Assembly (NCBI GenBank): GCA_963716445.1
Contig: OY970313.1
Coordinates: 1,984,001 to 2,048,000 of the forward strand
Length of the DNA stretch: 64,000 nt
DNA from: JAAYBF01 sp963716445
GTDB lineage: Bacteria > Actinomycetota > Thermoleophilia > Solirubrobacterales > Thermoleophilaceae
Direction of reading: 5' to 3'
Shown here: one piece after another, positions 1 to 8,478 of the stretch
How the letters are laid out: the number at the start of each line of letters is the position of its first letter
Position numbering within the stretch: position 1 is the first letter of the stretch
Notes under the pieces: generated by a model
Told to the model about the DNA's origin: nothing
Database searches by the model: none
What the model saw: the letters and a program-made list of their open reading frames with translations, nothing else
Program-made: the position numbers and the translations under genes

Positions 1-190
1 GCCGCGAATGCGGATCGCCCTTCTTCGCGAGCGTGATCAGCCGCTCCAGCTCAGGCTTGACCGCCTTCGCCTTCGCCTGGCTCGTCTTGATCCGCTCGTG
101 GTCGATGATCTCCCGCGAGAGGTTCATCAGCAGCGCCTTGCGGTGCGCCGAGTCCCGGCTGAGCTTTCCCTTTTGCTTCTGATGGCGCAT
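1..190 (-). CDS. rplQ: 50S ribosomal protein L17, N-terminal part (cut by window edge)
   Basis: The minus strand from 190 to the window edge encodes about 63 residues beginning MRHQKQKGKLSRDSAHRKAL, the conserved L17 N-terminus that binds 23S rRNA near the peptide exit tunnel. It follows rpoA by 30 bases, the usual end of the alpha operon. The C-terminal half lies outside the window, so length and any extension cannot be judged. Confidence 0.95.
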   Translation of the reverse strand, partial: MRHQKQKGKLSRDSAHRKALLMNLSREIIDHERIKTSQAKAKAVKPELERLITLAKKGDPHSR

Positions 191-220
191 GGCGAACCCA
201 GGCAGTGTAAGCGCTTGAAT

Positions 221-1204
221 CTATGCCCGCAGACCTAAGCCGCGCGCCTCGAGGGTCTCCTTGACCTCCTCGATCGACTTGCGGCCGAAGTTCGGGATCG
301 CGTTGAGCTCCGACTCGGACTTCTGGACGAGGTCGCCCACCGTCTGCACGCCGGCGCGCTTGAGGCAGTTGTACGAGCGCACGCCCAGCTCGAGCTCCTC
401 GATCAGGATGTCGTCCATCCCGTCGCCGCCGGAGAGACCGCCGCCGCCGTTGCCGAGGTCGGCGTTGCCGAGCGCCGCGGCGCCGACGAGCTGGGCCCCG
501 GCCTCGCGCAGCGCCTCGACCCGCTCCGGCTCGCTGAAGATCGCGAGGTACTTGATCAGCGTCTCGGCGGCCTCGCGCAGCGAGGCGTGCGGGTCGATCG
601 AGCCGTCGGTCTCGATGTCGAGCGTGAGCTTGTCGTAGTCGGTGCGCTGACCGACACGCGCCGACTCGACCGAGTAGGCGACACGCTTGACGGGCGAGAA
701 GATCGAGTCGATCGGGATCACGCCGATCGGCTGCTCGGGCGTCTTGTTGTCCTCCGCCGGCGAGTAGCCGCGGCCGTGGCCGATCGTCAGGTAGACCTCG
801 AGCTTGGTCTTCTTCTCGAGCGTCGCGATGTGCGTCTGGGGGTTGAGGATCTCGACGCCGGACGGCAGATCGATGTCACCGGCGGTGATCTCGCCGGGGC
901 CGGTCACGACGAGCGGAGCCTCGATCTCGGAGGCGTCCGAGTGCATGCGGCAGACGATCTCCTTGAGGTTCAGGACGATGTCGGTGACGTCCTCCTTGAC
1001 TCCGGGGATCGTCGAGAACTCGTGCGCGACGCCCTCGATGCGGACGCTCGTCACGGCGGCGCCCGTGAGCGACGAGAGCAGCACGCGTCGCAGCGAGTTG
1101 CCGAAGGTGTAGCCAAAGCCGCGGTCGAGCGGCTCGATCGTGAACGTCCCGCGCGTGTCGGTGACGGTCTCGGCGGAGATCTGGGGGGTCTGGAACTCGA
1201 TCAT
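221..1204 (-). CDS. rpoA: DNA-directed RNA polymerase subunit alpha
   Basis: This is the assembly-platform subunit of RNA polymerase. The 327-aa protein has the N-terminal dimerisation domain (about residues 1-235, with the conserved LDRGFGYTFGNSLRRVLLSS block). A Gly-rich linker (about 238-262) follows, then the C-terminal domain that binds UP elements and activators (IEELELGVRSYNCLKRAG to the end). Full length, ATG start. It lies between rpsD and rplQ in the standard order and is probably co-transcribed with them. Confidence 0.98.
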   Translation of the reverse strand: MIEFQTPQISAETVTDTRGTFTIEPLDRGFGYTFGNSLRRVLLSSLTGAAVTSVRIEGVAHEFSTIPGVKEDVTDIVLNLKEIVCRMHSDASEIEAPLVVTGPGEITAGDIDLPSGVEILNPQTHIATLEKKTKLEVYLTIGHGRGYSPAEDNKTPEQPIGVIPIDSIFSPVKRVAYSVESARVGQRTDYDKLTLDIETDGSIDPHASLREAAETLIKYLAIFSEPERVEALREAGAQLVGAAALGNADLGNGGGGLSGGDGMDDILIEELELGVRSYNCLKRAGVQTVGDLVQKSESELNAIPNFGRKSIEEVKETLEARGLGLRA

Positions 1205-1270
1205 TGGGCGGTGTCCTTCGCGTTGGTGCGCACACGAACCGCCGGCGGGCGTCGCGCGCGGCTTGGACTT

Positions 1271-1891
1271 CTACTTCGAGTAAAGCTCGACGATGAGCTG
1301 CTCTTGGACCGGCACGGCGATCTCGTCGCGCTCCGGCCGTCGGAGAACCTTGGCGGTCAGGCCGTCGTGGTCGGCCTGGAGCCAGGCTGGGACCACGGAG
1401 ACCAGCTCCGTGGCGTCCCGGATCATCTGGTCGGCCTTGAAGCCGGGGGCCAGCGTGATCACGTCGTCGGGACGCACTTGGTACGAGGGGATGTCGAGTC
1501 GCCGGCCGTTGACCATCCAGTGGCCGTGCCGGACGAGCTGACGCGCTTGGCGACGCGAGGACGCGAAGCCGAGGCGGACGAGGACGTTGTCGAGGCGGCA
1601 CTCGAGGATCCGCAGCAGGTTCTCGCCGGTCACGCCCTCCTGGCGCGACGCGCGGTCGTAGTACCCGCGGAACTGCTTCTCGAGGACGCCGTAGTAGCGG
1701 CGCGCCTTCTGCTTCTCACGCAGCTGGACGCGGTACTCCGACTGGCGCGGACGGCCGCGGCCGTGGTCGCCGGGCGGGTAGTTGCGCCGCTCGATGCCGC
1801 ACTTGTCGGTGAGGCAGCGCTCGCCCTTGAGGAAGAGCTTAGTCCCCTCGCGGCGGCACTGCTTGCACTGCGCTCCGGTGTCGCGAGCCAT
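1271..1891 (-). CDS. rpsD: 30S ribosomal protein S4
   Basis: This is a primary 16S rRNA binding protein of the small subunit body. The reading frame is open upstream, but the ATG at 1891 gives the canonical MARDTGAQCKQCRREG start and a 206-aa product. Cys9, Cys12, Cys26 and Cys31 form the zinc-binding C+ version seen in Thermus S4. The S4 RNA-binding domain (about residues 95-160, SSRRQARQLVRHGHWMVNGR) is intact. It sits two bases after rpsK. Confidence 0.97.
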   Translation of the reverse strand: MARDTGAQCKQCRREGTKLFLKGERCLTDKCGIERRNYPPGDHGRGRPRQSEYRVQLREKQKARRYYGVLEKQFRGYYDRASRQEGVTGENLLRILECRLDNVLVRLGFASSRRQARQLVRHGHWMVNGRRLDIPSYQVRPDDVITLAPGFKADQMIRDATELVSVVPAWLQADHDGLTAKVLRRPERDEIAVPVQEQLIVELYSK

Positions 1892-1893
1892 CG

Positions 1894-2292
1894 TCAGACC
1901 CTCCGCCGCTTGCGTGGGCGGCAGCCGTTGTGGGCCTGCGGGCTTACGTCGCGGATTCCGGTGACCTCGAGGCCGGCGGCCTGGAGCGAGCGGATCGCGG
2001 TGTCGCGCCCCGAGCCGGGGCCCTTGACGAAGACCTCGACCTTCTCGAGCCCCTGCTCGATGCCCTTCTTGGCGGCGGCGTCGGCGGTCACCTGAGCGGC
2101 GAACGGCGTCGACTTGCGCGAGCCCTTGAAGCCTGCGCCGCCGGCGGACTCCCACGCGATCACGTTGCCCTCGCGGTCGGTCAGCGAGACGATCGTGTTG
2201 TTGAAGCTCGTCTTGATGTGGGCCTGCCCGAACGGGATGTTCTTCTTGGCCTTGCGGCGGCCGCGCGGCCGTGCGGGACGTTGCTGCGCCAT
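1894..2292 (-). CDS. rpsK: 30S ribosomal protein S11
   Basis: S11 is a platform protein of the small subunit that contacts 16S rRNA near the mRNA exit. The 132-aa product has a basic N-terminus (RPARPRGRRKAKKN) and the conserved core HIKTSFNNTIVSLTDREGNV. It ends in the Lys/Arg-rich tail GCRPRKRRRV. It is full length and stands between rpsM and rpsD as in most bacteria. Confidence 0.98.
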   Translation of the reverse strand: MAQQRPARPRGRRKAKKNIPFGQAHIKTSFNNTIVSLTDREGNVIAWESAGGAGFKGSRKSTPFAAQVTADAAAKKGIEQGLEKVEVFVKGPGSGRDTAIRSLQAAGLEVTGIRDVSPQAHNGCRPRKRRRV

Positions 2293-2327
2293 CTACCGCC
2301 CGCTCCTTCTCGCGTCATGTCGCGTCA

Positions 2328-2708
2328 CTACTTCGTCACCTTCTTCTTACCGGCCACCTGCATCCTCTTGGGGCCCTTGCGGGTGCGGCCGTTGGTCTTG
2401 GTGCGCTGACCGTTGACCGGCAGGCCGCGCCGGTGGCGCAGGCCGCGATACGAGCCGATCTCCATCAGTCGCTTGACGTTCTGCGAGCGCTCGCGCCGCA
2501 GATCGCCCTCGACCGTGAGGTCGGTGTCGATCGCGTCGCGGAGCTTGATGACCTCGTCGTCGGTGAGGTCCTTGACGTAGGTATCGGGGTCCACGCCGGC
2601 CTTCGCCAGGATCGCGTTGGACTGCGAGCGGCCGACGCCGAAGATGTAGGTCAGTCCGATCTCGACCCTCTTATTGAGGGGGATGTTGATGCCTGCGATT
2701 CGTGCCAT
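2328..2708 (-). CDS. rpsM: 30S ribosomal protein S13
   Basis: S13 sits in the head of the small subunit and forms intersubunit bridges and tRNA contacts. The 126-aa product begins MARIAGINIPLNKRVEIGLT and has the RGLRHRRGLPVNGQRTKTNG motif. The C-terminal tail is rich in Lys and Arg. The gene starts 10 bases after rpmJ. Confidence 0.98.
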   Translation of the reverse strand: MARIAGINIPLNKRVEIGLTYIFGVGRSQSNAILAKAGVDPDTYVKDLTDDEVIKLRDAIDTDLTVEGDLRRERSQNVKRLMEIGSYRGLRHRRGLPVNGQRTKTNGRTRKGPKRMQVAGKKKVTK

Positions 2709-2718
2709 GCGTCTAGGT

Positions 2719-2832
2719 TCAGCCCTGCCGCTGCTTGTGGCGCGGGTTCTGGCATATGACGAGCACGGCGCCGTTGCGCCTGATCACCTTGCACTTCTCA
2801 CACATGGGCTTGACCGAAGCTCGAACCTTCAT
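2719..2832 (-). CDS. rpmJ: 50S ribosomal protein L36
   Basis: This 37-aa protein begins MKVRASVKPMCEKCKVIRRN. The zinc ribbon ligands Cys11, Cys14, Cys27 and His32 are all present, so this is the C+ (zinc) form. The ATG at 2832 was chosen because it gives the canonical length; the frame stays open further upstream without homology. The upstream gene is map, with no infA in between. Confidence 0.97.
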   Translation of the reverse strand: MKVRASVKPMCEKCKVIRRNGAVLVICQNPRHKQRQG

Positions 2833-2932
2833 CGCTACCTTCCGTATGGAGAGAACCGGCGCAGGACCCAGGAGTCGGTCGAGCGCCAACGGAGCAAGAT
2901 AGCAGGCTGGCGCATGCGCATCCTTGCGGTCC

Positions 2933-3736
2933 TCAGCGGCCGCCGGCGGCCTGCGCGGCGACCGGATTGGCCGCACCGTCGTCGAGATGCCAGGGGGTCA
3001 GTATGTGTGGGCCGTCGGCCGTGATCGCGACGGTGTGCTCGAAGTGGGCGGCCAGCGATCCGTCCTCGGAGTAGACGGACCAGTTGTCGGGCGCGAGGCG
3101 GACGTCGTGGGTGCCGACGTTGACCATCGGCTCGATCGCCAGCACCATGCCCTCCTCGAGCAGCGGCCCCGTCCCCGGCGTGCCGAAGTTCGGGATCTGC
3201 GGGTCCTCGTGCATGTCGCGGCCGACGCCATGGCCGACGAGCGAGCGGATCACCGACAGCTCGTCGGCCTCGACCCGCCGCTGGATCGCGGCCGAGACGT
3301 CGCCGAGGCGGTTGCCCGGAACGCACTGCTCGATCCCCTCGTAGAGCGAGCTCTCCGTCGTGGTGAGCAGGCCGCGCGCGACGTCGCTGACGGCGCCGAT
3401 CGGCAGGGTCACGGCGGCGTCGGAGATCCAGCCGTCGAGCTCGACGCCGATGTCGATCGAGAGGACGTCCCCGCGCCGGAGCGCGTAGTCGCCGGGGATG
3501 CCGTGGACGACCATCGAGTTCGGCGAGGCGCAGATCGAGCCAGGGAAGCCGCGGTAGCCCTTGAACGCCGGGACGGCTCCCTGAGAGCGGATGAAGCGCT
3601 CGGCCGCCGCGTCGAGCTCGGCGGTCGTCACGCCCTCGCGGGCCTTCGCGCGCAGCAGGCGGTGACAGCGGGCCAGCACCTGGCCGGACGCGGCGATCTT
3701 CTCGACCTCCTCGGCCGTCTTCTTGACGATCGCCAT
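2933..3736 (-). CDS. map: Type I methionine aminopeptidase
   Basis: This enzyme removes the initiator methionine from nascent proteins. The 267-aa protein has the pita-bread fold signatures. The metal ligands can be seen as Asp in SIDIGVELDGWISDAAV (two Asp), His in LVGHGVGRDMHEDP, Glu in VLAIEPMVN and Glu in HFEHTVAIT. It has no N-terminal zinc-finger extension. It is two bases from adk, in the usual secY-adk-map arrangement. About 100 bases separate it from rpmJ, too little for infA. Confidence 0.97.
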   Translation of the reverse strand: MAIVKKTAEEVEKIAASGQVLARCHRLLRAKAREGVTTAELDAAAERFIRSQGAVPAFKGYRGFPGSICASPNSMVVHGIPGDYALRRGDVLSIDIGVELDGWISDAAVTLPIGAVSDVARGLLTTTESSLYEGIEQCVPGNRLGDVSAAIQRRVEADELSVIRSLVGHGVGRDMHEDPQIPNFGTPGTGPLLEEGMVLAIEPMVNVGTHDVRLAPDNWSVYSEDGSLAAHFEHTVAITADGPHILTPWHLDDGAANPVAAQAAGGR

Positions 3737-3738
3737 CG

Positions 3739-4413
3739 CTAGAGCTGTTCCTCCAGCCGCAGCGTGGCGAGCGTCGCGCGGATGTGCTGGTGAACCTCGT
3801 CCGGCGACCGGCTGCCGTCGAATCGACGCAGCAGCCCCTGGCCTTCGTAGTAGCCGACCAGCGGGGCGGTCTGCTCGTGGAAGACCTCGAGCCGGTGCTT
3901 CACCGTCTCCTCGCGGTCGTCCTCGCGCTGGATCAGCGCCGAGCCGTCCTGGTCGCAGAAGCCCTCGTTCTTCGGTGGGTCGAAGTCGACGTGGTACGGG
4001 TGGCCGTTGCGCTCGCAGACGCGGCGGCCGGACAGCCGCCGCACGACCTCGTCGTCCGGAACCTCGATCGCCAGCACCGCGGTCGGCTTGCGGCCCAGCG
4101 GCGCGAGCGCGTCGTCGAGCGCCTCCGCCTGGGCGATCGTGCGCGGAAAGCCGTCGAGCAGGAACCCGTCCAGCGCCTCCGGACTGTCGATCCGCTCGAC
4201 GACCACCCCGCTGATCACGTCGTCGGGAACCAGATCGCCACTGTCCATGTACCGCTTCGCCTTGCGCCCCAGCTCGGTCCCTTCCTTGACCGCCCGCCGC
4301 AGGATGTCCCCGGTCGCGTAGTAGGGCAGCCCAAAGTCCTCGACCAAACGCTCAGCCTGCGTCCCCTTGCCCGCCCCCGGAGGGCCAAGCAGGATCAGAT
4401 TGAGCTCGCTCAT
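3739..4413 (-). CDS. adk: Adenylate kinase
   Basis: It interconverts ATP + AMP and 2 ADP. The ATG at 4413 gives 224 aa starting MSELNLILLGPPGAGKGTQA, with the P-loop GPPGAGKG at about residues 10-17 and the DGFPRT motif of the AMP site. It is the long-lid type. The lid keeps one Cys of the first pair (RRVCERNGHPYH) and the CDQD of the second, so one zinc ligand is replaced by Asn. Zinc binding is therefore doubtful. The frame is open far upstream, but that part overlaps secY in another frame and is rejected. Confidence 0.97.
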   Translation of the reverse strand: MSELNLILLGPPGAGKGTQAERLVEDFGLPYYATGDILRRAVKEGTELGRKAKRYMDSGDLVPDDVISGVVVERIDSPEALDGFLLDGFPRTIAQAEALDDALAPLGRKPTAVLAIEVPDDEVVRRLSGRRVCERNGHPYHVDFDPPKNEGFCDQDGSALIQREDDREETVKHRLEVFHEQTAPLVGYYEGQGLLRRFDGSRSPDEVHQHIRATLATLRLEEQL

Positions 4414-4461
4414 GGGAAGGGAAGTTACCTGCACGCCGGAGTAGCCGCGCGAGAACCAAGC

Positions 4462-4527
4462 CTGGCAAGGAAGAGGCGGCCGTGGCGGGCGCCAGCCCGC
4501 GAGGTCGCCGATGACGCCGCCAGGCGC
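4462..4527 (-). repeat. 66-bp dispersed intergenic repeat, copy A
   Basis: This segment between secY and adk is identical at 61 of 66 positions to 20253-20318, in the same orientation. Read on the minus strand it contains a perfect 6-bp hairpin GCGGGC-TGGC-GCCCGC, and its ends can pair as CTGGC/GCCAG. It could be a structured RNA element, a REP-like repeat or a miniature mobile element; the sequence does not decide. Confidence 0.75.
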
Positions 4528-4541
4528 CGGTTCGCAGCCGG

Positions 4542-5810
4542 CTACTTCAGGAAGCCCTCGTAGTTGCGCATCATCATCTGCGCCTCGAGCTGCTTCATCG
4601 TGTCCAGCGCGACGCCGACGACGATCAGGATCGAGGTGCCGCCGAAGAAGAAGTTCGCGCTCGTCTGGTTGATCAGGATCGTCGGCAGGGCGGCGACCGC
4701 GGCCAGGTAGAGGGCGCCGGGGAAGGTCAGCCGCGCGAGGATGCGATCGAGGTACTCGGCCGTTGGCCGGCCGGGTCTCACCCCGGGTATGAACCCACCG
4801 TACTTCTTCAGGTTGTCGGCCTGCTCGACCGGGTTGAAGGTGACGGCGGTGTAGAAGTAGGTGAAGAGGATGATCAGGATCGACTCGCCGACGATGTAGG
4901 CCCAGCCGTTGGGACTGAAGAAGGCGGACATGTCCTGCGCCCACGGGGACTGGATGAGCTGCCCGACGGTCGGCGGGAAGGCCATCAGCGAGGCGGCGAA
5001 GATGACCGGGATCACTCCCGCCATGTTCACGCGCAGCGGCAGGTAGGTCGAGCTGGCGGACGAGACCCGGCGGCCGACGACCTGCTTGGCGTACTGGACC
5101 GGGATGCGGCGCTGGCCCTCCTGCATGAAGACGATGCCGGCGATGATCGCCAGCGCGAGGAACGGCATCATCACCTTGAAGACCTGGTCGGGGTTCGTCC
5201 ACCACGCCTGGATGCCGTTCGGCAGGCCCGCGGCGATGCTCGCGAAGATCATCAGCGAGATCCCGTTGCCGATCCCCCGCTGGGTGATCAGCTCGCCGAA
5301 CCACATCAGCAGGACGCAGCCGGTGGTCAGCGTGATGATGATCACGAAGACGGTGCCGAAGGTGAAGCTGTCGACGACGTCGGTCGTGCCGGTCGAGAAG
5401 CTGCGGAAGAGGAAGACGTAGCCGATCGACTGCGCGAAGGCGAGCCCGACGGTCAGATAGCGCGTGTACTGGGTGATCTTCTGCTGACCGACCTCGCCCT
5501 CCTTGCGCAGCTTCTCGAGCGACGGGACCACGACCGTCATCAGCTGCAAGATGATCGAGGCCGTGATGTAGGGCATGATCCCCAGCGTGAAGATGGAGAA
5601 TCGCTGGAGGCTGCCTCCGGAGAAGAGGTTGAGGAAGCCCAGCACGTTCGAGCCGGTGAAGTTCTCGGCGATGTCCTCGACGGCGTCGACGTTGATGCCC
5701 GGCGCGGGCAGATACGCCCCGAGGCGGTAGAGCGCGAGCATCCCGGCGGTGAACGCCAGCTTCTTCCGGAGCTCGGGGATCCGGAAGGAGTTCAGGAACG
5801 TCTTGAGCAT
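4542..5810 (-). CDS. secY: Preprotein translocase subunit SecY
   Basis: SecY is the pore-forming subunit of the SecYEG channel in the cytoplasmic membrane. The 422-aa protein has about ten hydrophobic segments. The plug-region sequence follows TM1 (YLPAPGINVDAVE). Typical SecY motifs include GIMPYITASIILQLM and FNPVEQADNLKKYGGFIPG. It follows rplO by four bases, and the spc-operon order is conserved. The secE gene is also in this window at 34.4-35.0 kb. Confidence 0.98.
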   Translation of the reverse strand: MLKTFLNSFRIPELRKKLAFTAGMLALYRLGAYLPAPGINVDAVEDIAENFTGSNVLGFLNLFSGGSLQRFSIFTLGIMPYITASIILQLMTVVVPSLEKLRKEGEVGQQKITQYTRYLTVGLAFAQSIGYVFLFRSFSTGTTDVVDSFTFGTVFVIIITLTTGCVLLMWFGELITQRGIGNGISLMIFASIAAGLPNGIQAWWTNPDQVFKVMMPFLALAIIAGIVFMQEGQRRIPVQYAKQVVGRRVSSASSTYLPLRVNMAGVIPVIFAASLMAFPPTVGQLIQSPWAQDMSAFFSPNGWAYIVGESILIILFTYFYTAVTFNPVEQADNLKKYGGFIPGVRPGRPTAEYLDRILARLTFPGALYLAAVAALPTILINQTSANFFFGGTSILIVVGVALDTMKQLEAQMMMRNYEGFLK

Positions 5811-5814
5811 CGCC

Positions 5815-6309
5815 CTACGACTCGAGAACGTTGACGCTGCCGCCGGCCGCCTCGATCTTCTCGCGCGCGCTGGCCGAGAATCCGTGGGCGTGGACGGTGA
5901 GCGCCTTCCCGAGCTCTCCCTCTCCTAGGACCTTGACGGGTACTTCACGGCGGGTTGCGAGCCCAGCCGCGCGGAGGGAGTCCGGCGTCACCTCGGCGCC
6001 CTGCTCGAAGCGGGCGTCGAGGTCGCGCAGGTTCACGGGCTGCGTATGCGTGCGGAACTTCTCGAACGGCATCGACTTCTTCATGTGCGGGCCGCGCAGC
6101 TTGCGCATCCGCACCTGGATCGGGTTCTGCCCGCCCTCGAATCCAGCCCTGTCCTTGGCGCCGGCGCGTGAGCCGGCGCCCTTCTGGCCGCGTCCGGACG
6201 TCTTGCCGACGCCCGAGCCCTCCCCGCGGCCGACGCGCTTGCGACGGTGGGTAGAGCCCTTCGCCGGCTTCAGGTTGTGGAGCCCGATGACCCTTTGCTC
6301 GTCAGCCAT
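5815..6309 (-). CDS. rplO: 50S ribosomal protein L15
   Basis: L15 is a late-assembly protein of the large subunit. The 164-aa product carries the Gly/Arg/Lys-rich N-terminal region (GLHNLKPAKGSTHRRKRVGR and GRGQKGAGSRAG) that threads into 23S rRNA. The globular C-terminal domain begins at about residue 75. Its start overlaps the end of rpmD by eight bases, which suggests translational coupling. Confidence 0.97.
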   Translation of the reverse strand: MADEQRVIGLHNLKPAKGSTHRRKRVGRGEGSGVGKTSGRGQKGAGSRAGAKDRAGFEGGQNPIQVRMRKLRGPHMKKSMPFEKFRTHTQPVNLRDLDARFEQGAEVTPDSLRAAGLATRREVPVKVLGEGELGKALTVHAHGFSASAREKIEAAGGSVNVLES

Positions 6310-6484
6310 CGGACACCTCCACGAGATGGTCGACGGCCCTCACGAGACCCCGCACGACCGGCTCGTCGGGGCGCTCGACCTGCTTGCCGATCCGGCCGAG
6401 GCCGAGCGTGCGCAGCGAGTCGAGCTGCTTCTTGGAGGCGCCGTTGGCCGACTTGACCTGGGTGATCTGTAGGGCGGCGGCCAT
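6302..6484 (-). CDS. rpmD: 50S ribosomal protein L30
   Basis: This 60-aa protein (MAAALQITQVKSANGASKKQ) has the short L30 fold, including the LRTLGLGRIGKQVERPD core. The length is typical of bacterial L30. The gene starts three bases after rpsE and overlaps rplO, inside the spc operon. Confidence 0.96.
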   Translation of the reverse strand: MAAALQITQVKSANGASKKQLDSLRTLGLGRIGKQVERPDEPVVRGLVRAVDHLVEVSDG

Positions 6485-6486
6485 CG

Positions 6487-7140
6487 CTAGGACTCCTGGT
6501 CAGCTCCGGCGACCGCGGCGACGGTGACGTCCTCGGCCTGCTCGGCGGCGCGCTGCTCGGGGGCCGGCTCGGCGTCGCCGGCCTCGGCGACCGGCTCGCC
6601 GCCGTTCTTGGACTCGAGGCCGAGCACCTCGGCGATCGTCAGGCCGCGCAGGGCCGCGACGTCCTCGGGACGGCGCAGCGACTCGAGCGCGGCCATCGTC
6701 GCCTTGACGAGATTGATCGGGTTCTGGCTGCCGAGCGACTTCGACAGGACGTCGTGGATGCCGGCGAGCTCGAGCACCGCTCGCACGCCGCCGCCGGCGA
6801 TCACGCCGGTGCCGGGCGAGGCCGGCTTGAGCAGCACGCGCGAGGCGGAGTGGATTCCCAGGACCTGGTGGGTGATCGTCGAGCCGTGCATCGGAACCTC
6901 GTAGAGGCTGCGACGGGCGCGCTCGACGCCCTTCTGGATCGCCACCGGAACCTCGTTCGCCTTGCCGTAGCCAACGCCGACCTTCGACTTCTCGTCGCCG
7001 ACGACGACGAGCGCCGTGAACGAGAAGCGACGGCCGCCCTTGACGACCTTCGCGACGCGGTTGATCTCGACGACGCGCTCCTGGAGGTCGCTGTCGCGAC
7101 CCCCGCGGCGGTCCTGGCTCCTGTTGTCGTTTCGTGCCAT
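6487..7140 (-). CDS. rpsE: 30S ribosomal protein S5
   Basis: S5 is involved in decoding fidelity and mRNA helicase activity at the entry channel. The 217-aa product has the double-stranded RNA-binding-like N-terminal domain (LQERVVEINRVAKVVKGGRR, FSFTALVVVGD) and the C-terminal domain (GSTITHQVLG, PASPGTGVIAGGGVRAVLE). The last 40 or so residues form an Ala/Glu-rich tail (EPVAEAGDAEPAPEQRAAEQ) not needed in shorter homologues. Confidence 0.97.
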   Translation of the reverse strand: MARNDNRSQDRRGGRDSDLQERVVEINRVAKVVKGGRRFSFTALVVVGDEKSKVGVGYGKANEVPVAIQKGVERARRSLYEVPMHGSTITHQVLGIHSASRVLLKPASPGTGVIAGGGVRAVLELAGIHDVLSKSLGSQNPINLVKATMAALESLRRPEDVAALRGLTIAEVLGLESKNGGEPVAEAGDAEPAPEQRAAEQAEDVTVAAVAGADQES

Positions 7141-7161
7141 GAAGTTCCTGACCGAGAGTAG

Positions 7162-7515
7162 CTAGAAAGCGAGTCCCGCCTCGCGCGCCCCTTCGGCGAC
7201 CGCCTTGACGTGACCGTGATAGCGGTATCCGCCGCGGTCGAAGACGCAGGACTCGATGCCGGCCTGCTTGGCGCGCTCGCCGATCAGCTCGCCGACGCGC
7301 TTGGCCTGCTCCATCCGCTGCAGGTTGCGCAGCTCCGGCTCGGTCCACAGCGCCGCGGCCAGCGTGTGACCGTTGACGTCGTCGATCAGCTGGCAGACGA
7401 CGCCGCGGTTGGAGCGGAAGACCGACAGACGCGGGCGCTCGGCCGTGCCGCGTACCTTGGCGCGGACGCGCCGGCGGCGGCGCAAGCGACTCGTGCTCTT
7501 CGTGGCTGTGCTCAT
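7162..7515 (-). CDS. rplR: 50S ribosomal protein L18
   Basis: L18 binds 5S rRNA and attaches it to the large subunit. The 117-aa product shows the basic N-terminus (RLRRRRRVRAKVRGTAERPR), the LSVFRSNRGV strand and the FDRGGYRYHGHVKAVAEGAR motif near the C-terminus. It overlaps the end of rplF by four bases. Confidence 0.97.
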   Translation of the reverse strand: MSTATKSTSRLRRRRRVRAKVRGTAERPRLSVFRSNRGVVCQLIDDVNGHTLAAALWTEPELRNLQRMEQAKRVGELIGERAKQAGIESCVFDRGGYRYHGHVKAVAEGAREAGLAF

Positions 7516-8045
7516 GCGCGCTTCCCGACCTTCCTCGCCACGTACTCGCCCTCGTAGCGGATGCCCTTGCCCTTGTAGGGCTCAGGCGGGCGCTGCTTGC
7601 GAATCCTCGCGGCGGTCTCGCCGACGACCTGCTTGGAGATGCCGCGCACGATGACCTGGGTCGGCTGGGGCACCTCGAACTCGACGTCCGCGGGCGCCTC
7701 GATCGCGACCGGATGCGAGTAGCCCAGCGCCAGCTCGAGGTTCTTGCCCTTGAGCTGGGCGCGATAGCCGACCCCCTGGATCTCGAGCCGCTTCTCGAAG
7801 CCCTCGGTGACCCCGGCGACCATGTTGTAGATCAGCGTGCGGGTCAAGCCGTGCAGCGCGCGGTGATCGCCGCGGTTCGACGGCCGGCGGACGACGATCG
7901 CGCCGTCCTCCTGCTCGACCGTCAGGTCGCGGTCGACGCGCTCCGACAGCTCGCCCTTCGGGCCCTTGACGCTGACCAGCTCAGGGGCGATCTCGACGGA
8001 CACGCCGTCGGGCACGGGGATCGGCTGCTTTCCGATACGGCTCAC
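7512..8045 (-). CDS. rplF: 50S ribosomal protein L6
   Basis: L6 is made of two similar domains and lies near the GTPase-associated centre. The 177-aa protein begins MSRIGKQPIPVPDGV and ends with the signature PEPYKGKGIRYEGE that contacts 23S rRNA. Full length, ATG start, four bases from rpsH. Confidence 0.98.
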   Translation of the reverse strand: MSRIGKQPIPVPDGVSVEIAPELVSVKGPKGELSERVDRDLTVEQEDGAIVVRRPSNRGDHRALHGLTRTLIYNMVAGVTEGFEKRLEIQGVGYRAQLKGKNLELALGYSHPVAIEAPADVEFEVPQPTQVIVRGISKQVVGETAARIRKQRPPEPYKGKGIRYEGEYVARKVGKRA

Positions 8046-8049
8046 CGGG

Positions 8050-8448
8050 CTACCAGACCTTTGCTACAAGCTCGCCGCCGTAGCCCGCCCTGCGGGCGTC
8101 GTGCCCGGTCATGACGCCGTGCGAGGTCGACACGATCGTCGTGCCCATGCCGCCCTGGACCTTCGGCACGTCGCCGGCGCCGACGTAGGTCCGGCGCCCG
8201 GGCTTCGAGACGCGCTCCATCCCCGAGATCACCGGCTCGCGGTTCTCGGTGTACTTGAGCGTCACGCGCAGCTGCTGGCCGACCCGGGCCGGCTCGACCG
8301 AGTAGCCCTCGATGTAGCCCTGCTCGCTGAGGATGCGGGCGATCTCGGTCTTGAAGGTCGAATGCGGCATCACGACGGCGTCGTGGTCGGCCTGGAGGCC
8401 GTTGCGCACGCGCGTCAGGAAGTCTGCGATTGGGTCGTTGAGGCTCAC
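8050..8448 (-). CDS. rpsH: 30S ribosomal protein S8
   Basis: S8 is a primary 16S rRNA binder and, in many bacteria, the translational repressor of the spc operon. The 132-aa protein begins MSLNDPIADFLTRVRNGLQA and ends with the conserved VQGGMGTTIVSTSHGVMT region. Full length. A repressor target on the mRNA was not identified here. Confidence 0.98.
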   Translation of the reverse strand: MSLNDPIADFLTRVRNGLQADHDAVVMPHSTFKTEIARILSEQGYIEGYSVEPARVGQQLRVTLKYTENREPVISGMERVSKPGRRTYVGAGDVPKVQGGMGTTIVSTSHGVMTGHDARRAGYGGELVAKVW

Positions 8449-8478
8449 TGGATCCGTTTCCTCGAAGTCGCTTCCGCG

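Noticed and set aside
3739..5304. 521-codon reading frame covering adk and part of secY
   Set aside because: Only the part from 4413 is adenylate kinase. The rest overlaps secY in another frame.
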